Assembly (NCBI GenBank): GCA_008933805.1
Contig: WBUH01000006.1
Location: 62,001 to 126,000, forward strand
DNA length: 64,000 bases
Direction of reading: 5' to 3'
Source of the DNA: Bacteroidota bacterium
Lineage (GTDB): Bacteria; Bacteroidota; Bacteroidia; UBA8524
How positions within the stretch are numbered: position 1 is the stretch's first letter; every line of letters begins with the position of its first letter. Made by a program: the position numbers and the translations under genes. Under the pieces are notes generated by a model, which was not told the DNA's origin, did not search any database, and worked only from the letters and a program-made list of their open reading frames with translations. Below, piece after piece: positions 15,068 to 23,329 of this stretch.

Positions 15068-18000
15068 ATGAAAAAGCTCCTTTTTATCCTGTTTTTTTCA
15101 GTCTGTTTTGTTATAGCCAATGCGCAAGACAGCCTTAAATACCCGCTGGCAGATAAATATTACCAACTTTCAGAACAAGCTTTCACCGATGAAATTTATG
15201 ACACGGCGTGCAAATATGCCGACTTGCACCTTGAAGTAGAGCTCGGTTTTCAAGCCCCGCGAAGCAGCAAAGTGTTGGTTTCTTACATTACTAAAGCGTT
15301 TTGTGAGTTTAAGGACGGCAACTATAAACAGTCCATCGAAGTATATAACAAGGGCATCAAGTGGATGGATAAAAGTGGCTCGGCAAAGTTTGCCAAGTCG
15401 TTTTTTGATTTTATCGACTTGTGTTACACCATGATGGAGGCCAACGATAAGGTATATTTTGAATACTCAGACAAAGATTACCGTAAAACGTTTCTCTTTA
15501 GGGTAGATGAAGTCTTATGGCGAAAAGGAACAAAATTCAGGCTACGGATAAACGCGGGGTTAAATGACGGTTTGATAATGGGTGCAGTAGCATTCCCTAT
15601 TAGTGCCCCATTGCCTGATAGCGTCCCCGAGCGGTTATTTCAGTTGGGCAAAGGCGAAGTGGTGGATATTAGCCCGTGGAGTGCTGAGGTTGAGGTAGAC
15701 ATTTACGACTCAACCGACACCTATAATTGGGTGCAAGAAGGCGATATTATTGAAACCCGCATCTTTAGTAAGTTTAAAGAAGAAACCATCATTTACGAGC
15801 TGCTTTCAAAAGATGTTTCGTTCATAGATAACAACCGCGAACGGATGTTAAACCCCCGTTATATCATTCACTACGACAGTAAGGAGTTTAAAGAACTGTT
15901 GCTGTTATTGATGGCCGACCAAGTGTTTGATACCGAAGAATTTACCCGCGAGGGCGATATTTTTGTGAACCCTGCCGTAAAAGGCCAAAATCAAGGTAAA
16001 TCCATCCACGATTTGTTTTTAGACCCCGACACTTCTGACATTGAAGATTACTTGGAGTTTGTGGCCTACTTCCCGCGTAAATACATGGGCAAGGATTACA
16101 AAGCCAACGAAACGTATGCCACATGGTTGCTCAACAATTCGCCATCAACTCCTTATGTAATACTTGATAGCTTGTTGGTTGAAAACGACCCTTTGAGAAG
16201 AGTGCAGATTTTTGAATTTAACAAAAGCGACCTTACCGACGATTTTTATGAAAAATGGGCCGAAAAAGCCACTACCTATGCCGATAAGCAGGATTTTAAT
16301 TCAGCACTAAAAACCCTTGATTTGGTTTTTGAAGCCGGCAGTTTTTTTAATAACAAAAAAATAATGGTGCACGGCCTCTATAAAAAAGGCACCGTGCTTG
16401 GCGAGCAGAATATGTATGAGCAGGCTATTGCCAGCTACGATTCAGCTTCAAAACTATACCTGCTGCTTAAAGACACCATAGAACACATCCGCTCTATTTA
16501 TAAAATGGCTGATATTTATGGTGATTGGGCGCGCTATAAACAAGCCGAGCAATACTTTGATATCGCTCAACAAAAATTAAGCAAAAAGATAGGCAAAAAC
16601 GGCACTTATGAAGAGAATGAACTGTTGGCCTACATTCTTTGGGATAAAGGCTATAACGTGTCGCAAAGAGGCGATTACGATGGTGCTTTGAAGGCTTATG
16701 ATGAAGCCGAAAAAATATTAGACCGTATAGGCGGCTCAAAAACCGACAGGGCAACTATTTATCGCAACATGGCCTATGTGAGCAAGCAAAAAGGCTTGTA
16801 TCAGCAGGCAGTAGATAAATACAGCCAATCGATGCAGCTGTTCTTAGAAGCCGGAAACCAAAAGAAGTTTGCCACCCTTAACGATGATATTGCCGACACT
16901 TATTTTAAAATGGGCAAATACCGCGAGGCCATTGTTCATTACCAAAAAGCTTATGAAATTAAATTAGGGTTAGACGATAAATCGGGTGCCGGTTTCTCAA
17001 AATCAAACATCGGGCAGGCATATTGGAACCTGGGCACTTACGATACCGCTATTATGGCTCACCGCGAAGCAGTAAGCCTTAATACCGAAGCAAACGACAT
17101 TGTGGGCATTGCTTACTCGTATGAAAAAATCGGTGATTTGTGGAAGGAAAACGGAAACTTAGACAGTTCTGTGAGCTATTACTTCAAGGCTGAGGAAAAC
17201 TACATTGCCAACAACGATACTACCGATAAACTGGCCGCTTTGAAGGTGCTTTTCGGCGATTTGTACCTCAAAATGAAAAACTATGATTTGGCCATTTATT
17301 ACTACAAACGTGCGCAACAGATACACGCAAGCATACAAAACGATTTGGGAGTAGCCAATGGTAACTACAACATAGGGATGGCCTACTACAACATGAAATC
17401 GTATGTGCAGGCCAAAAACTACATGGGCAAAGCCAGCGTTACCTACACCAAAATTGAAGACAACGGGGGCATGATGAACACCCAGGTGTTGTTGGGTTTG
17501 ATTGCCTACGACAGCGAAGGAAACGGAGCTGAGGCCGAAAAGCTGCTGAACAATGGTCTTAACTATGCCAAAATAAGCAACAGCTATATAAACCTTGCGT
17601 GGGTATGGGAAAACCTAGGATATATAAACACACAACAAGGTAAGCTGGATAACGCCAAAGCCTATTATGATTTGGCCTTGGATGCCTACACCAAAGCCGA
17701 AAGTTACTCGGGTATCGGCGGGGTTAAATTGCGCATAGGCCGCTATTTTATTGAGAAAGGCGAATTTGCAAAAACCCGCCAGATATACTGGTCGGTGATA
17801 AACGATGCCCTAGAGCGTAAAAACTTTTATTTAGCTTCTGACGGATTTGTAGAGCTTGCCCACTATTACAACCTTGTGGGCGAGGCCGACAGTGCGAAAA
17901 GCCTTGCCTATCAATCGCTGGAGATTAACAAAACTCTTCGCAACGATTACATACAAGCCAGTGCCTACCTTATTTTGGGTAACACTTACAATGCCCTTAC

Positions 18001-20122
18001 CCAATACAACACCGCTATTGAGCATTACCGCACGGCAGATAGTATTTACCGCAGCATTGATGATGTGATAAACCAAGTGGTAGCCAAAAACAACATAGGC
18101 ACCATCTATTTTGCCCAAGGCGAATACTCAAGTGCTATCCGCATTTTTGGCTCGGTACTCGAAGATTTGAACCGCATAAAATACGAAGGGGATTTCTTGG
18201 TTTCTGCCTTATTGAACTTAGGTGAAACTTATTTGGAAGACGGCTTTTGGGCTGAAGCAGAACGCTGGACTAAGGAAGGGCTTGCAGTAGCTATTAAACA
18301 AAAAAACCGCCGACAAATAACCAGTGGAAACCTGTTACTGGGGCATCTATTCTTAAACATGAAGAAATACCCCGAAGCAAAATCACACCTGTTTAATTCG
18401 TATAAAGACTATTTGGAAATTGGTGAGAAAGACCGGATTTCAGAAGCCAATACCCTAATCGGTAAACTGTATGTTGAAACGGGTAAAAACGATTCGGCAA
18501 GGATATTTGTAAACAAAGCCATCGAGATTGCTACCCAAACAGGCAACAACTACTACCTGTGGGAGCCGTTGTACCTTTCATCTACCCTCTACATTAAAAA
18601 AGGAGACACCACAAACGCTGTTGCCGACCTTAAAAAATCAGTTGAGGTGGTTGAAGGCATTAAGCGCAACATTGCAGGCCGCAGCAACAAAATGGTGAGC
18701 TTTAGCAAGGCAAAAGATAAATACAAAATATACCTGAATTTGGTGGATTTGCTGGTATCTCAAAACGAGGTGAGCTTGGCCTTTTACTATCAGGAAAAAT
18801 CAAACATTGCGGGCTTAATGGAGCAAACAAGGGGTGATAACGGCCCCACCCGCACCAATGATTTGCTGGATACTGAAACCGAAACTACTGCCAAAGAGTT
18901 GGAGTTGAAAGTTGATGGATATTTAGCCGAACTGATAAAAGAACGCAGCAAACCCAAAGAAAAACAAAGCACCGAAAAAATTAAAAGCCTTGAGGGATTG
19001 TTGGACGTGAGCCAAACCAATTACAACACGTTTATCGACTCGGCAATGAAAACCACTGGTGATGACCATGCAAATTTTGCAAGCACCATAAATCCCCGCG
19101 ACCTTGACGACGCACGTAACAGCCTTCCCGATGGCGATGTGGTAATAGAATACCTGGTTACTGAAAATCAACTGATAATCTTTGTAGCCACTAACAACAC
19201 GTTGAATGCCCGTAGGGTAGCCGTAAAACAAGAAGAGCTTGAAAAAGCTGTGAAAGAGTTTTACTCGCAAATAAGCACCTCAAAAACTGACATCAAGCTT
19301 GTATCGACTAACAGTGATAAATTATACCAAATTTTTATCACCCCGATTACCGACCTTATTGAAGGCCAGCAACGTATTGCACTTGTTCCTACAGGCATTT
19401 TATACTCGCTACCTCTACAAGCACTGGGTAAGCTTGAAGACGGAAAAATGCAATACCTGATAACAAAATACGATATCACCTACATTAACAACACCAAGTT
19501 TATTTATCAGGCACAGCCCAACGGCGAAGTAATAGTAAAAGGTATCCTATGTTTTGGAAATGCCGACAATACGCTTAGTAATGCTGAAAAAGAGGTGAAT
19601 GAAATCTCAGCGTTATTCCCTTCAAAAACATTTGTACGCGACAGTGCCTCTGAAGACAAAGCCAAAACGCTGATGAACAGCTACACCATTGTGCACTTTG
19701 CAACCCATGGCCGCTTAGACCCTATAAAATTCGAAAACAGTTATTTAGTATTGGCTCCTAATATCCTTATGGGCGACGATGGTAAGTTTACCATGAATGA
19801 AATACGTGAGTTTAAAACACTAAGAGGCATCCGCTTAATGGTGCTTTCGGCGTGTGATATGGCAGCTAATGAAAACACCAAGGGCTGGATTAATACCCCT
19901 GCAAATGAATTTGTGATGAAGGGAGTTGGCTCTGTAGTGGCACCCCAGTGGAAAGTACACGATGAAGCCACCAGTGTATTGATGATTGGTTTTTATGAAA
20001 ATCTTAAAAACGGCATGGGTATTTCTGAATCACTTAAAACATCGCAAATAGCATTGGCGCAAAGTGCTAATTTCTCGCACCCGTATTACTGGGGAGCCTT
20101 TGAGGTTATAGGCAAATGGTAG
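15068..20122 (+). CDS. Giant secreted TPR-CHAT protein, putative caspase-like protease
   Basis: 1684 residues from the ATG at 15068. A signal peptide ends at Ala-Asn-Ala19 before Gln-Asp-Ser. After a region of about 380 residues without clear repeats, there are many tetratricopeptide repeats from about 410 to 1230 (for example AYDEAEKILDRIGGSKTDRA, YREAIVHYQKAYEIKLGLDD). A coiled linker holds KERSKPKEKQSTEK-type sequence. The C-terminal CHAT domain (about 1330-1684) has the caspase-type pair: His1547 in VHFATHGRL and Cys1596 in VLSACDMA, then GVGSVVAPQWKVHDEAT. In other CHAT proteins the TPR part senses a partner and the CHAT part cuts. The signal peptide places this one outside the cytoplasm. 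A histidine-kinase-like gene and a receiver gene follow. Confidence 0.9.
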   Translation: MKKLLFILFFSVCFVIANAQDSLKYPLADKYYQLSEQAFTDEIYDTACKYADLHLEVELGFQAPRSSKVLVSYITKAFCEFKDGNYKQSIEVYNKGIKWMDKSGSAKFAKSFFDFIDLCYTMMEANDKVYFEYSDKDYRKTFLFRVDEVLWRKGTKFRLRINAGLNDGLIMGAVAFPISAPLPDSVPERLFQLGKGEVVDISPWSAEVEVDIYDSTDTYNWVQEGDIIETRIFSKFKEETIIYELLSKDVSFIDNNRERMLNPRYIIHYDSKEFKELLLLLMADQVFDTEEFTREGDIFVNPAVKGQNQGKSIHDLFLDPDTSDIEDYLEFVAYFPRKYMGKDYKANETYATWLLNNSPSTPYVILDSLLVENDPLRRVQIFEFNKSDLTDDFYEKWAEKATTYADKQDFNSALKTLDLVFEAGSFFNNKKIMVHGLYKKGTVLGEQNMYEQAIASYDSASKLYLLLKDTIEHIRSIYKMADIYGDWARYKQAEQYFDIAQQKLSKKIGKNGTYEENELLAYILWDKGYNVSQRGDYDGALKAYDEAEKILDRIGGSKTDRATIYRNMAYVSKQKGLYQQAVDKYSQSMQLFLEAGNQKKFATLNDDIADTYFKMGKYREAIVHYQKAYEIKLGLDDKSGAGFSKSNIGQAYWNLGTYDTAIMAHREAVSLNTEANDIVGIAYSYEKIGDLWKENGNLDSSVSYYFKAEENYIANNDTTDKLAALKVLFGDLYLKMKNYDLAIYYYKRAQQIHASIQNDLGVANGNYNIGMAYYNMKSYVQAKNYMGKASVTYTKIEDNGGMMNTQVLLGLIAYDSEGNGAEAEKLLNNGLNYAKISNSYINLAWVWENLGYINTQQGKLDNAKAYYDLALDAYTKAESYSGIGGVKLRIGRYFIEKGEFAKTRQIYWSVINDALERKNFYLASDGFVELAHYYNLVGEADSAKSLAYQSLEINKTLRNDYIQASAYLILGNTYNALTQYNTAIEHYRTADSIYRSIDDVINQVVAKNNIGTIYFAQGEYSSAIRIFGSVLEDLNRIKYEGDFLVSALLNLGETYLEDGFWAEAERWTKEGLAVAIKQKNRRQITSGNLLLGHLFLNMKKYPEAKSHLFNSYKDYLEIGEKDRISEANTLIGKLYVETGKNDSARIFVNKAIEIATQTGNNYYLWEPLYLSSTLYIKKGDTTNAVADLKKSVEVVEGIKRNIAGRSNKMVSFSKAKDKYKIYLNLVDLLVSQNEVSLAFYYQEKSNIAGLMEQTRGDNGPTRTNDLLDTETETTAKELELKVDGYLAELIKERSKPKEKQSTEKIKSLEGLLDVSQTNYNTFIDSAMKTTGDDHANFASTINPRDLDDARNSLPDGDVVIEYLVTENQLIIFVATNNTLNARRVAVKQEELEKAVKEFYSQISTSKTDIKLVSTNSDKLYQIFITPITDLIEGQQRIALVPTGILYSLPLQALGKLEDGKMQYLITKYDITYINNTKFIYQAQPNGEVIVKGILCFGNADNTLSNAEKEVNEISALFPSKTFVRDSASEDKAKTLMNSYTIVHFATHGRLDPIKFENSYLVLAPNILMGDDGKFTMNEIREFKTLRGIRLMVLSACDMAANENTKGWINTPANEFVMKGVGSVVAPQWKVHDEATSVLMIGFYENLKNGMGISESLKTSQIALAQSANFSHPYYWGAFEVIGKW

Positions 20123-20197
20123 CCTTTAAGAAATATGTATTTTGTTTTATAATTTGTTGTACTTTGCGTAATAATATTATGCTGCTGTTTGTGCACA

Positions 20198-20953
20198 ATG
20201 GTAGTGACTGAAAAAGTACATACAACTATAAATTACACACTGCATCAACTGATACAACAAAACCCACAGCTAACAGGATTTGTTATAGAGGCGTTTGAGC
20301 TGCTGATGTATCAAAACGAGGAATTAAAAAAAATCGCCTCGAAATACTCGCACGATTTACGCTCGCCTGTTACCAACATCAACATGTTGTTGCAACTGTA
20401 TGATAAATCGGAAAACGATGGTGATAAACGTTTGTATGTAAACAAAATCTCTAATTCACTCGATAGGCTGCAAGACGGCTTTGAGCAACTCTCACACGAC
20501 AGAAAAATATCTTTAAAACGTATCAGTGAGCAAACCTTGGTGCAATTTGATAAGGTTTTTGCCGATATAAAACTTCAATTGCCTTCAAGTACTTCAGTTA
20601 TCACTGAGTTTGATGCCGGAAACGAAACCTGGGCGCACCCTCGTTATTTTTATAATGCATTTTGCCTGTTGTGTATGATTGCCAATGAGGAAGGAAGTAT
20701 TGCCGTGCAAACTAAAAAGGGCTGGGAAGGTTTACAATGTGTTATTACCTATCCGGCATTTATGAATTTGAACGGCGAGGCCAAAACCGACGATAAAGAA
20801 ACACAAAACGGCTCAACTGCTACACCAACAAATAGTTGGTTTTATTATTTTGCACAACTGTTCTTAGGTGCTACAGGTGCATCTTCGCATATAGAGGAAA
20901 ATGAGGGCGAAGGTGTAAGCAAAATAGTTATTTCATTTTCGCAAGCTAACTGA
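20198..20953 (+). CDS. Histidine-kinase-like dimerisation protein with no visible ATPase motifs
   Basis: 251 residues from the ATG at 20198 (a TTG 9 bp earlier is the alternative). No membrane segment, so cytoplasmic. The H-box is clear: ASKYSHDLRSPVTNINMLLQL near residues 53-73. The following helix hairpin (YVNKISNSLDRLQDGFEQLSHD) completes a dimerisation domain. The C-terminal half lies where the ATP-binding domain belongs, but no DxGxG or GxGLG motif is found, and the N-box region reads YFYNAFCLLCMIANEEG. So it may be a phosphotransfer protein or a pseudokinase. A TACTTTG at 20160-20166 may be its -7 box. The receiver gene starts 1 bp after its stop. Confidence 0.8.
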   Translation: MVVTEKVHTTINYTLHQLIQQNPQLTGFVIEAFELLMYQNEELKKIASKYSHDLRSPVTNINMLLQLYDKSENDGDKRLYVNKISNSLDRLQDGFEQLSHDRKISLKRISEQTLVQFDKVFADIKLQLPSSTSVITEFDAGNETWAHPRYFYNAFCLLCMIANEEGSIAVQTKKGWEGLQCVITYPAFMNLNGEAKTDDKETQNGSTATPTNSWFYYFAQLFLGATGASSHIEENEGEGVSKIVISFSQAN

Positions 20954-20954
20954 G

Positions 20955-21365
20955 ATGATAAAAAATATTTGGATTATTGACGATGACGAAATTTTTCAGT
21001 TTACGGCCCAGAAATACCTTGAACTAAAAAAAGCGGCTGATAAAGCTACTTCGTTTACAAACGGCCACGAGGCCATGAACCACCTGCAACAAATTGTTCA
21101 CGACCCTGATGATTTGCCGGATGTAATTTTACTAGACATTAATATGCCTGTTTTTGACGGCTGGCAGTTTATTAAAGAATTCAGCAGGGTACAAGAGGCT
21201 CTTAAAAAGAAGGTTTTGGTATTTCTTACCACTTCATCTATCGATCAAGCAGATTTTGAAAAAGCCCGCGAAATAAGCATCATAGCCGGCTACATTGTGA
21301 AGCCTTTGAACGAGGAAAAAATTAACGACATCTTAAGCCAATACAATGGCTTGCAAGCCGTTTAG
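20955..21365 (+). CDS. Single-domain response regulator (receiver only)
   Basis: 136 residues, a lone receiver domain. The acidic pocket is IIDDDEIFQF, the phospho-acceptor Asp is in DVILLDINMPVFDGW, and the switch residues are Thr/Ser in VFLTTSSIDQADFEKA and Lys in GYIVKPLNEEKI. There is no output domain, so it passes phosphate or binds a partner, as CheY-like proteins do. It starts 1 bp after the kinase-like gene and surely shares its transcript. Its stop overlaps by 3 bp the stop of the convergent lipoprotein gene. Confidence 0.93.
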   Translation: MIKNIWIIDDDEIFQFTAQKYLELKKAADKATSFTNGHEAMNHLQQIVHDPDDLPDVILLDINMPVFDGWQFIKEFSRVQEALKKKVLVFLTTSSIDQADFEKAREISIIAGYIVKPLNEEKINDILSQYNGLQAV

Positions 21366-22366
21366 TTTTCATCGGGCTGTATCGCCTTTTCTGCTTCCCT
21401 TTTTATTGTAGTTCCAATCTGGTCAACAATTTGGTTGCTATTGGTCATTATCAGTTTGTCAACAAACTTATCCTTACTGCTTTCCTTCACTTTAATCACA
21501 ATGTTATACAAGCCTCTGCTGTAGCATTCCCTAAAGTCACCTTCGTGGAAATAATAACCAAAGCTGCGCGGTACCACAAAGCTAAAGCCGTCAAGCTCTT
21601 CGCCGCGTAAGTTGTTATAATACTCGGCATAGCCTGCGTTCGATTTATTAATGGGCGCATTTCGCAAACTCAGGTAAAACTTGCCCAGCTCCATGTTGTT
21701 AAACAGGTTGCCTTGCTTGTTTACGTAGTTGGTAGTAAACGTGATTTCAAAATCAAGGTGCAGTTTCTCGTCCTCTTTCTTTTGATACAAAGTCCAAGGC
21801 ATATACCAGCGGCTGCTTGATACTTTGGCTTTGGCGTATCTAACCTCAATACTGTCAAGCCTAAGCTTAAAAAACGAATTATTAAAGATATCGTACACGC
21901 CCATGCTATCGGTTACTATTGAAAAACGAGCAACAATAGCCGTATCGGTTTTTCCTTCTTTATTTGTAAAAGTACGTACAAACGTAAAACCGCCAAACTG
22001 CATCCCGATGGGGTCAAACGCGCTTTTAATAGACAGCTGATCATAAAAAAACAAACCTGTTAAGCCGCTTTGATATTCGGCTGTATATTTTTTGTTCTCA
22101 TTGGCAATAAGCTGCTTTACCGCATTTGCCCCCAACGAAACTGCTTGGGTAACCAACCCCGCCGTGATAATACCACGGTCGCGGTCATTAGCTATACGGT
22201 TTGATACCGTAGGAATTTGCTGCTTTTCAAGTTGGGCATAGTTAATCACCTCACTCCGTTGGTCAATGGCCATTTTCACCTTCTCTTCTTTACTCTTATT
22301 AGAGAGTTTAGAAGTAGCACAACCTGCCAGCAGTATTGCACCAACTACTATGTATCCTGTTTTCAT
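21362..22366 (-). CDS. Lipoprotein of unknown function
   Basis: 334 residues. The signal ends in the lipobox ILLAGCATSK, with Cys15 as the lipid-modified residue. The mature part is mixed alpha/beta: strand-like stretches FTFVRTFTNKEGKTDTAIVARF and LHLDFEITFTTNYVNKQGN, and the end FVDKLIMTNSNQIVDQIGTTI. No enzyme motif. I do not recognise a family. It is convergent with the receiver gene and stands alone, so its expression may not be linked to the TPR-CHAT operon. Anchoring at the inner or outer membrane cannot be told. Confidence 0.8.
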   Translation of the reverse strand: MKTGYIVVGAILLAGCATSKLSNKSKEEKVKMAIDQRSEVINYAQLEKQQIPTVSNRIANDRDRGIITAGLVTQAVSLGANAVKQLIANENKKYTAEYQSGLTGLFFYDQLSIKSAFDPIGMQFGGFTFVRTFTNKEGKTDTAIVARFSIVTDSMGVYDIFNNSFFKLRLDSIEVRYAKAKVSSSRWYMPWTLYQKKEDEKLHLDFEITFTTNYVNKQGNLFNNMELGKFYLSLRNAPINKSNAGYAEYYNNLRGEELDGFSFVVPRSFGYYFHEGDFRECYSRGLYNIVIKVKESSKDKFVDKLIMTNSNQIVDQIGTTIKREAEKAIQPDEN

Positions 22367-22423
22367 ATCAATTCCTTTATTCGTTTATTATCTTACTCTT
22401 TTCAGCGTTTGTAAAACCACTTC

Positions 22424-22720
22424 AAACCTCCCTCAATCCCTCCTTACTTAAGTTGGGAAGCCCCGCATACAACCCTTGTAACGCCGCCCGTTTTTTACAA
22501 GGCTTGTGCCTTTGAGCTATTGGGTTTTGAGGACTGTCTCACTTTTGCACTATTTGACGAATCTCTCCAACCTCCCTCTGTCCCTCCTTGTCTAAGGAGG
22601 GAAGCCTTGCGCACAACCCTTGTAACGCCGCCCGAGTCTAAAAGCCTCGCTCGTGTGAACTATTGAGCCTTGCGGGCTGTTTCCCCTCCTGTTCTTAGGA
22701 GGGGATTAAGGGGGAGGTCA
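22424..22720. repeat. Two tandem copies of a dispersed repeat
   Basis: Copy R1 (22426-22532) runs from ACCTCCCTCAATCC through CTTGTAACGCCGCCCG to GAGCTATTGGGTTTTGAGG. Copy R2 (about 22570-22678) has the same order with changes (CTCCTTGTCTAAGGAGG hairpin, CTTGTAACGCCGCCCG, GAACTATTGAGCC). A further CCCCTCCT/AGGAGGGG hairpin follows at 22683-22704. A third copy is at 23107-23222, on the other side of the DUF559 gene. This fills the 360-bp gap; no gene is seen in it. Confidence 0.8.
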
Positions 22721-22726
22721 AAAAGG

Positions 22727-23095
22727 CTACAACTGCCTGAAACTTCCTTCAATTTCTTTCAATACGTTTGCTAAATCACTAAACACTCTCTCATTTTCAA
22801 ATCTTAAAACAGTATATCCAAGCTCTCTCAGTCTCAAATCCCGTTCATAATCCATTTGCCTATTAATGTAATTATTATGTATCTCCCCATCCAATTCTAT
22901 CACAACCTTTTCTTTCGAGCAATAAAAGTCAACAATATAATTTTCAATACTATGCTGGCGCCTAAATTTCTTGCCATCAAAACTGTGAGCCTTCAAAATA
23001 TTCCAAAACCTTATCTCTGCCGGTGTTGATCGTTTTCTTAACTCTCTTCTCCTTTCTAGTAAACACTCGCGGTTATGTACCCTGTTTCTATTCAT
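22727..23095 (-). CDS. DUF559-family, Vsr/restriction-fold nuclease-like protein
   Basis: 122 residues, full length for the family. The N-terminal part is RRELRKRSTPAEIRFWNIL. The core pattern of the PD-(D/E)xK-like fold follows: KFRRQHSIENYIVDFYCSKEKVVIELDGEIH, with Asp in VDFYC and Glu-x-Asp-Gly in IELDGE, then YERDLRLRELGYTVLRFENERVF. Members are linked to the very-short-patch repair endonuclease fold; nuclease activity has been assumed more than shown. The gene is boxed in by related direct repeats (R1/R2 left, R3 right), a hint that it moves with them. Confidence 0.88.
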   Translation of the reverse strand: MNRNRVHNRECLLERRRELRKRSTPAEIRFWNILKAHSFDGKKFRRQHSIENYIVDFYCSKEKVVIELDGEIHNNYINRQMDYERDLRLRELGYTVLRFENERVFSDLANVLKEIEGSFRQL

Positions 23096-23106
23096 AGTTA
23101 AATATT

Positions 23107-23222
23107 TTAAACCGCCCTCAATCCCTACTTATCGGAGGGAAGCCTCCGCACACAGCCCTTGTAACGCCGCCCTTTTTTTACAAGGCTTGTGCCTTTGAGC
23201 TATTGGGCTTTGAGGGATGTTC
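23107..23222. repeat. Dispersed repeat, copy R3
   Basis: Runs from CGCCCTCAATCCCTACTTAT through CTTGTAACGCCGCCC and CAAGGCTTGTGCCTTTGAGC to TTGGGCTTTGAGGGA. It is a direct, diverged copy of R1 at 22426-22532 and lies on the far side of the DUF559 gene. Confidence 0.8.
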
Positions 23223-23297
23223 TTCCGTTCTGAGCCTGCCGAAAGACAACTATTTATCCATTAACATCACACAAAGGTAAATACAGCACCAATTTAG

Positions 23298-23305
23298 TAA
23301 ATTTG
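23298..23305 (+). promoter_or_regulatory. Putative -7 box of uvrB
   Basis: TAAATTTG is an exact TAnnTTTG match, 24 bp before the chosen GTG start at 23330. No clear -33 element. Confidence 0.5.
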
Positions 23306-23329
23306 CACTTCTTTAAACTTTATCTCCCT

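Noticed and set aside
15068-20122. Link of the TPR-CHAT gene to a type III-E CRISPR system
   Set aside because: No gRAMP effector or array is nearby, and the protein has a signal peptide, so that partner would not meet it.
22424-23222. CRISPR array
   Set aside because: The repeats are long, few, diverged, hairpin-rich and not evenly spaced by unique spacers; no cas genes are seen.
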